Below are positions 6,822-10,031 of a stretch of 10,031 nucleotides of DNA, one piece after another. This stretch comes from an uncultured Gilliamella sp. (GTDB taxonomy: Bacteria; Pseudomonadota; Gammaproteobacteria; Enterobacterales; Enterobacteriaceae). The translations under genes were made by a program, and so were the position numbers. How positions within the stretch are numbered: the stretch's first letter is position 1; each line of letters begins with the position of its first letter. Location of the stretch: the NCBI GenBank assembly GCA_945291235.1, contig CALYQY010000084.1, forward strand, positions 1 through 10,031, written 5' to 3'. Below the pieces are notes generated by a model that saw nothing but the letters and a program-made list of their open reading frames with translations, was not told the DNA's origin and did not search any database.

Positions 6822-8222
6822 TTAAAAACTGGCATAAATAAAATCGGGCATACCTGACGGCGCAAAATAAATGACACACCACAAAATTAATATCATTATC
6901 ACAGGTAAACATAATTTATTAACTTTAGATAACAGTACCGTTGCCAAATTTGGAAGATTTTTACACATTGGATAAACTAAATAAGCAACCATGATAATTA
7001 AAAAAGCCTGCCAATATTGTGGTTTTATCATCACATTATGCGTTAATGCCATTAAATAATCCAAAGCATCGGATAAATTTTCACAATAAAAAAACAACCA
7101 AGTAAAACAGACATAATGCCAAGTTAATAAACGCGCAATAAAAGGTGAGCGTTGACTAATCACATCACGACCAAAAAAGCGATCACCAATATTCAGAGCC
7201 ACAATACCAATACCATGGCAAATACCCCAAATAATAAAATTGATACCTGCACCATGCCATAATCCCGATAAAAACATTGCCAACAAAACATTGATTTGTG
7301 TTCGGGTAAATCCCTTACGATTACCGCCAAGCGGAATATAAATATAATCCCGAATCCATTGAGATAAACTTATGTGCCAACGCGCCCAAAAATGCCTTAA
7401 ATTTAAAGATAAATAAGGTTGGTTAAAATTAATTGGTAGACGAAACCCTAACAACAAAGCAATACCTGTCACCAAATCCGTATAGCCTGAAAAATTGAGA
7501 TAAATTTGAATTGCATAAGCATATACACCCACTAATAAATCAATCACACTAAATTCTAATGGATTGGCAAAAATGGGGTTAACCCATGCATCATTTATCC
7601 AACCACCTAAACAATAAACTTTAATGATTGACATCATGATTAATATAAAAGCTCGATATGGCTCTAAAATTTGGCGGGGTTGGCAAACTGAAATTTGCGG
7701 CAAAAAATCTTTAGCTCGATTGATCGGCCCTGCAACAATACTGGGGAAAAAAGATAAAAAAAGTGCAAAATCCCAAAATTTAGCTACTTCAATCTCTTTT
7801 CTTTTAACTGAAACTAAATAACTGACAGAATGGAAAGTATAAAAGGAAATACCAATAGGGATTAGCACAGAAAATAATGGTAATAAAATAGGAATATGAA
7901 AGACGTTAAGTAAAGCTTGTAGTTCTTGTCGGAAAAAATCAAAATATTTGAATAATGCTAAATTACTAATCGATATTATTAAGCCAAAAATCAACCAACT
8001 TTTAGCATGATTTTTTGAAACCGATATCATAATGGAAATAAGATAAGTTACACTGGTATAAACACCAAGAATCAACGCAAATTGCCAACTATAACTGCTT
8101 ACAATTAAATAACTTGAAACGAGTAACAAGGCATTTTGGAATTTAGGTAATAAGTTAAATGCCCAATATATAGCAAAAAAAACGATAAACAACAGACCAA
8201 ATTCAATAGATAAATAACTCAC
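6822..8222 (-). CDS. patA: MBOAT-family acyltransferase PatA, acetyl exporter for peptidoglycan O-acetylation
   Basis: PatA is a polytopic inner-membrane protein thought to move acetyl groups from the cytoplasm to PatB. The 466-residue product carries about ten hydrophobic segments and the hallmarks of bacterial MBOAT proteins: SFYTFHSVSYL (127-137), LNFSGYTDL (242-250), RHFWARWHISLS (277-288) with RDYIYIPLGGNRKG (291-304), and SGLWHG with the invariant catalytic His at H323. It ends in FIYASF, a short aromatic C-terminal motif. By sequence alone it could be an AlgI-type alginate acetylase; the adjacent patB and ape1, and the lack of alginate genes, favour PatA. The start is GTG 8222, supported by GAAGGA (8228-8233) 5 bp upstream. 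It follows holB after 63 bp, where I see no convincing promoter, so read-through from tmk-holB is possible. Confidence 0.85.
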   Translation of the reverse strand: MSYLSIEFGLLFIVFFAIYWAFNLLPKFQNALLLVSSYLIVSSYSWQFALILGVYTSVTYLISIMISVSKNHAKSWLIFGLIISISNLALFKYFDFFRQELQALLNVFHIPILLPLFSVLIPIGISFYTFHSVSYLVSVKRKEIEVAKFWDFALFLSFFPSIVAGPINRAKDFLPQISVCQPRQILEPYRAFILIMMSIIKVYCLGGWINDAWVNPIFANPLEFSVIDLLVGVYAYAIQIYLNFSGYTDLVTGIALLLGFRLPINFNQPYLSLNLRHFWARWHISLSQWIRDYIYIPLGGNRKGFTRTQINVLLAMFLSGLWHGAGINFIIWGICHGIGIVALNIGDRFFGRDVISQRSPFIARLLTWHYVCFTWLFFYCENLSDALDYLMALTHNVMIKPQYWQAFLIIMVAYLVYPMCKNLPNLATVLLSKVNKLCLPVIMILILWCVIYFAPSGMPDFIYASF

Positions 8223-8285
8223 TATAATCCTTCGTTAAAACATTTACATATAAAATAATATCCCTCAACACTTCCATGAAAATAT

Positions 8286-9272
8286 TTAATCGCAAATCAA
8301 CTCTGATTGAGAAAGAACATAATAAACCAGTAATTCTTTATTCAACCCAGTTATTGACAATAACTGACGTCTGGCATTCAACCATAGTTCATAAAGAGCA
8401 GTAATTTTTTCATAACTTAATGTTGCCAATAATCTTACCAATGGCACTTGATCACGATTAATAATATACCGTCCTGCTTTTTGTTTTGCTTTTAAAGCAT
8501 CACTTAATAAAGCACAAAACCAACTAATGCGATCAATAAAATGGTCATGCTCAAATGTTACGCCAAGCGTCCAAAAATCATTATTAGGAATAACACTCAA
8601 TAAATTTTCACAAAATACTTTACGTTGTTGCCATTTTGTAGGATCCAACAAAGTTTTTGCTGTTAATGGCGCATTTTCGCTTAATAACAAAGCTGACGCA
8701 AGTTCATTATCACTATAATGTAAACCCTGTATATTTTTCAACCAATCCATAGACTGTTCAAGCTTAGGTATCGGTAAAAAATAAGAAAAACAACGACTAT
8801 AAATAGTTGGTAATAAATGACTATTATGATCGTCACTTAAAATAAAATAAGTATTTGCAGGTGGCTCTTCTAACGTTTTCAATAATGCATTTGCGGCGGC
8901 TTCGGTCATTAAGGCAGCATGTTTAATCCAAATCACTTTATTACCGCCTTGCTGTGATTTTTCGTAAATTTTAGCGGTAATACTTCGAATCTGATCGATA
9001 CCGATCGATTGCTTACCCTGTTCGTTAGTTATCTGATAATAATCAGGATGATAATGAGACAAAAATAACTGGCAGCTATGACATTTTAAACAAGGGGCTA
9101 GATCGCTTGATGCTTGGCATAATAAACGATTTGCTAATTGCTCAATTAGCTCATTTTCACCACTACCTTGAATATAATTAATTAATAAAGCATGATGGGC
9201 TCGATCATGTAAAATACTTGTCGCTAATTGCTGATATGGCTGCGTGAGCCAACTATATCCATTTTTGATCAT
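8286..9272 (-). CDS. holB: DNA polymerase III delta-prime subunit
   Basis: HolB is the stator subunit of the clamp loader that places the beta clamp on DNA during replication. The 328-residue product is close to E. coli HolB (334). It shows the zinc-binding cysteines C52, C61, C64 and C67 (the last three as CLKCHSC), the conserved [10 protein letters not shown] segment (129-138), and the SRC motif (159-161) that supplies an arginine finger to the neighbouring ATPase subunit. The P-loop position (QGSGENE) lacks GKT, as is normal because this subunit does not hydrolyse ATP. The C-terminal collar part is diverged, as usual. Its ATG overlaps the tmk stop in an ATGA, which indicates translational coupling; tmk-holB is a common pair in this group. 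Confidence 0.95.
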   Translation of the reverse strand: MIKNGYSWLTQPYQQLATSILHDRAHHALLINYIQGSGENELIEQLANRLLCQASSDLAPCLKCHSCQLFLSHYHPDYYQITNEQGKQSIGIDQIRSITAKIYEKSQQGGNKVIWIKHAALMTEAAANALLKTLEEPPANTYFILSDDHNSHLLPTIYSRCFSYFLPIPKLEQSMDWLKNIQGLHYSDNELASALLLSENAPLTAKTLLDPTKWQQRKVFCENLLSVIPNNDFWTLGVTFEHDHFIDRISWFCALLSDALKAKQKAGRYIINRDQVPLVRLLATLSYEKITALYELWLNARRQLLSITGLNKELLVYYVLSQSELICD

Positions 9273-9913
9273 GCATTATTAACCTGTATTAATGATAACC
9301 ATGCAGTTAACACGTCTTCAATTTGCTGTGTTACCACATTCATTGATTGACTGGCATCAATAGTCACAATAGTATCATCTTGCATAGCAAGCTCTAAATA
9401 GCGTTGACGAGTACGTTCAAAAAAAAGGGTAGATTGCTGCTCAATCCTATCTAGCTGACCACGAGATTTTGCTCGCATTAATCCTATTTTTGGATCAACA
9501 TCCAAATACAAAGTTAAATCGGGTTTAAAATCACCTAACACTTGCTTTTGTAACGTTTCAATCAATACGCTATCAAGTTGGCGTCCCCCACCTTGATATG
9601 CCTGCGTGGATAAATCATGACGATCACCTATTACCCATTTTCCTATTTTAAGAGCGGGTTTTATAACATTATCAATAAGTTGAATTCGAGCCGCATATAA
9701 CATCAATAATTCAGCTTTATCCGTTAACGGCTCATGTTCTAAACCATTTTTGATAATATTACGTAACGCTTCAGCAATCGGTGTTCCACCCGGCTCACGA
9801 GTAAATTGTAAATCTTCAATATTAGATTGCTTTAAAATACGCGCAACAGTATTAATTGCTGTGGTTTTTCCTGCACCTTCAAGTCCTTCAATGACAATAA
9901 ATTTGCCGGTCAT
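9269..9913 (-). CDS. tmk: Thymidylate kinase
   Basis: Tmk phosphorylates dTMP to dTDP with ATP in the cytoplasm, an essential step for DNA precursor supply. The 214-residue product matches E. coli Tmk in length (213). The P-loop GLEGAGKTT lies at residues 10-18, REPGG at 39-43, and the substrate-binding segment [16 protein letters not shown] at 96-111, with DR at 97-98. The LID around R151 (SRGQLDRIE) carries basic residues, while the P-loop itself has no extra Arg, the pattern of E. coli-type (class II) enzymes. AGGA at 9921-9924 is 7 bp before the ATG. It is the first gene of the minus-strand run seen here; mltG and pabC, which precede it in E. coli, are not in the adjoining 118 bp. Confidence 0.96.
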   Translation of the reverse strand: MTGKFIVIEGLEGAGKTTAINTVARILKQSNIEDLQFTREPGGTPIAEALRNIIKNGLEHEPLTDKAELLMLYAARIQLIDNVIKPALKIGKWVIGDRHDLSTQAYQGGGRQLDSVLIETLQKQVLGDFKPDLTLYLDVDPKIGLMRAKSRGQLDRIEQQSTLFFERTRQRYLELAMQDDTIVTIDASQSMNVVTQQIEDVLTAWLSLIQVNNA

Positions 9914-10031
9914 ACTTATTTCCTAAATTAATTAAGCTGATGTACAAGTAAACATTGCGCTATTGTACGCTATTTTTACCGATTATTTTAGTTCGTATCG
10001 TAAATACCATGTTAATACTTATCAAATATGA
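9914..10031 (-). promoter_or_regulatory. Probable 5' region of the tmk operon
   Basis: No gene can be recognised in the last 118 bp, so this is the likely place for the promoter of the tmk-holB-pat run. On the minus strand a TACAAT (9962-9967) could serve as a -10 element, but I see no good -35 at the right distance. A partner gene beyond the window edge could also transcribe through it. Confidence 0.25.

Noticed and set aside
7624..7821. Plus-strand open frame inside patA
   Set aside because: It is antisense to conserved MBOAT sequence; length is within chance for this composition.
6822..8222. AlgI (alginate O-acetylase) as the identity of the MBOAT protein
   Set aside because: The motifs are shared by both, but no alginate genes are near and the two following genes fit PatB and Ape1.
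8527..8718. Plus-strand open frame inside holB
   Set aside because: Antisense shadow with no ribosome site or recognisable domain.
1..10031. CRISPR array, tRNA, rRNA, insertion sequence or phage genes
   Set aside because: No regularly spaced repeats, cloverleaf sequence, transposase or integrase motif was seen on either strand.

Overview
The window is AT-rich gammaproteobacterial chromosome. All its housekeeping proteins (AspS, NudB, UbiD, TmaR/YeeX, YciH, PyrF, HolB, Tmk) resemble the Enterobacterales/Pasteurellaceae type closely. Low GC, A/T-ending codons and this gene set suggest a host-associated relative of the enterics, such as an Orbaceae gut symbiont (Gilliamella-like); a Pasteurellaceae-like genome is the main alternative. 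The organism is inferred, because no rRNA or other marker gene is present.

Left part, plus strand (1-3263): the 3' end of aspS, then nudB 10 bp later, then a small unrecognised secreted protein, very likely one transcript. After a short gap comes ubiD, the ubiquinone-pathway decarboxylase. A 272-bp gap without a gene, holding a plausible promoter and small inverted repeats, leads to tmaR, the polar organiser of the phosphotransferase system. A 12-bp perfect hairpin closes this side against the convergent genes from the right.

Right part, minus strand, read from high to low coordinates (9913 to 3318): tmk, holB (4-bp overlap), patA, patB, ape1 (17-bp overlap with patB), pyrF and yciH. All seven point the same way with gaps of at most 63 bp, so they may form one long transcript. 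tmk and holB supply dTMP kinase and the clamp-loader delta-prime subunit; pyrF makes UMP; yciH is a SUI1/eIF1-like protein.

The most notable content is the three-gene block between holB and pyrF. A membrane-bound O-acyltransferase (PatA), a membrane-anchored SGNH O-acetyltransferase (PatB) and a secreted SGNH esterase with an inserted domain (Ape1) make up a complete Gram-negative peptidoglycan O-acetylation and de-O-acetylation pathway. PatA would carry acetyl groups across the inner membrane, PatB would place them on MurNAc O-6, and Ape1 would remove them so that lytic transglycosylases can work. In an animal-associated bacterium this would be expected to affect lysozyme resistance and wall turnover. 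The system itself is known; its placement among nucleotide and replication genes, PatB's long Asn/Thr/Gln/Lys-rich stalk and the non-ATG starts of patA and ape1 are the points worth checking. I saw no tRNA, rRNA, CRISPR array, insertion sequence or phage gene.
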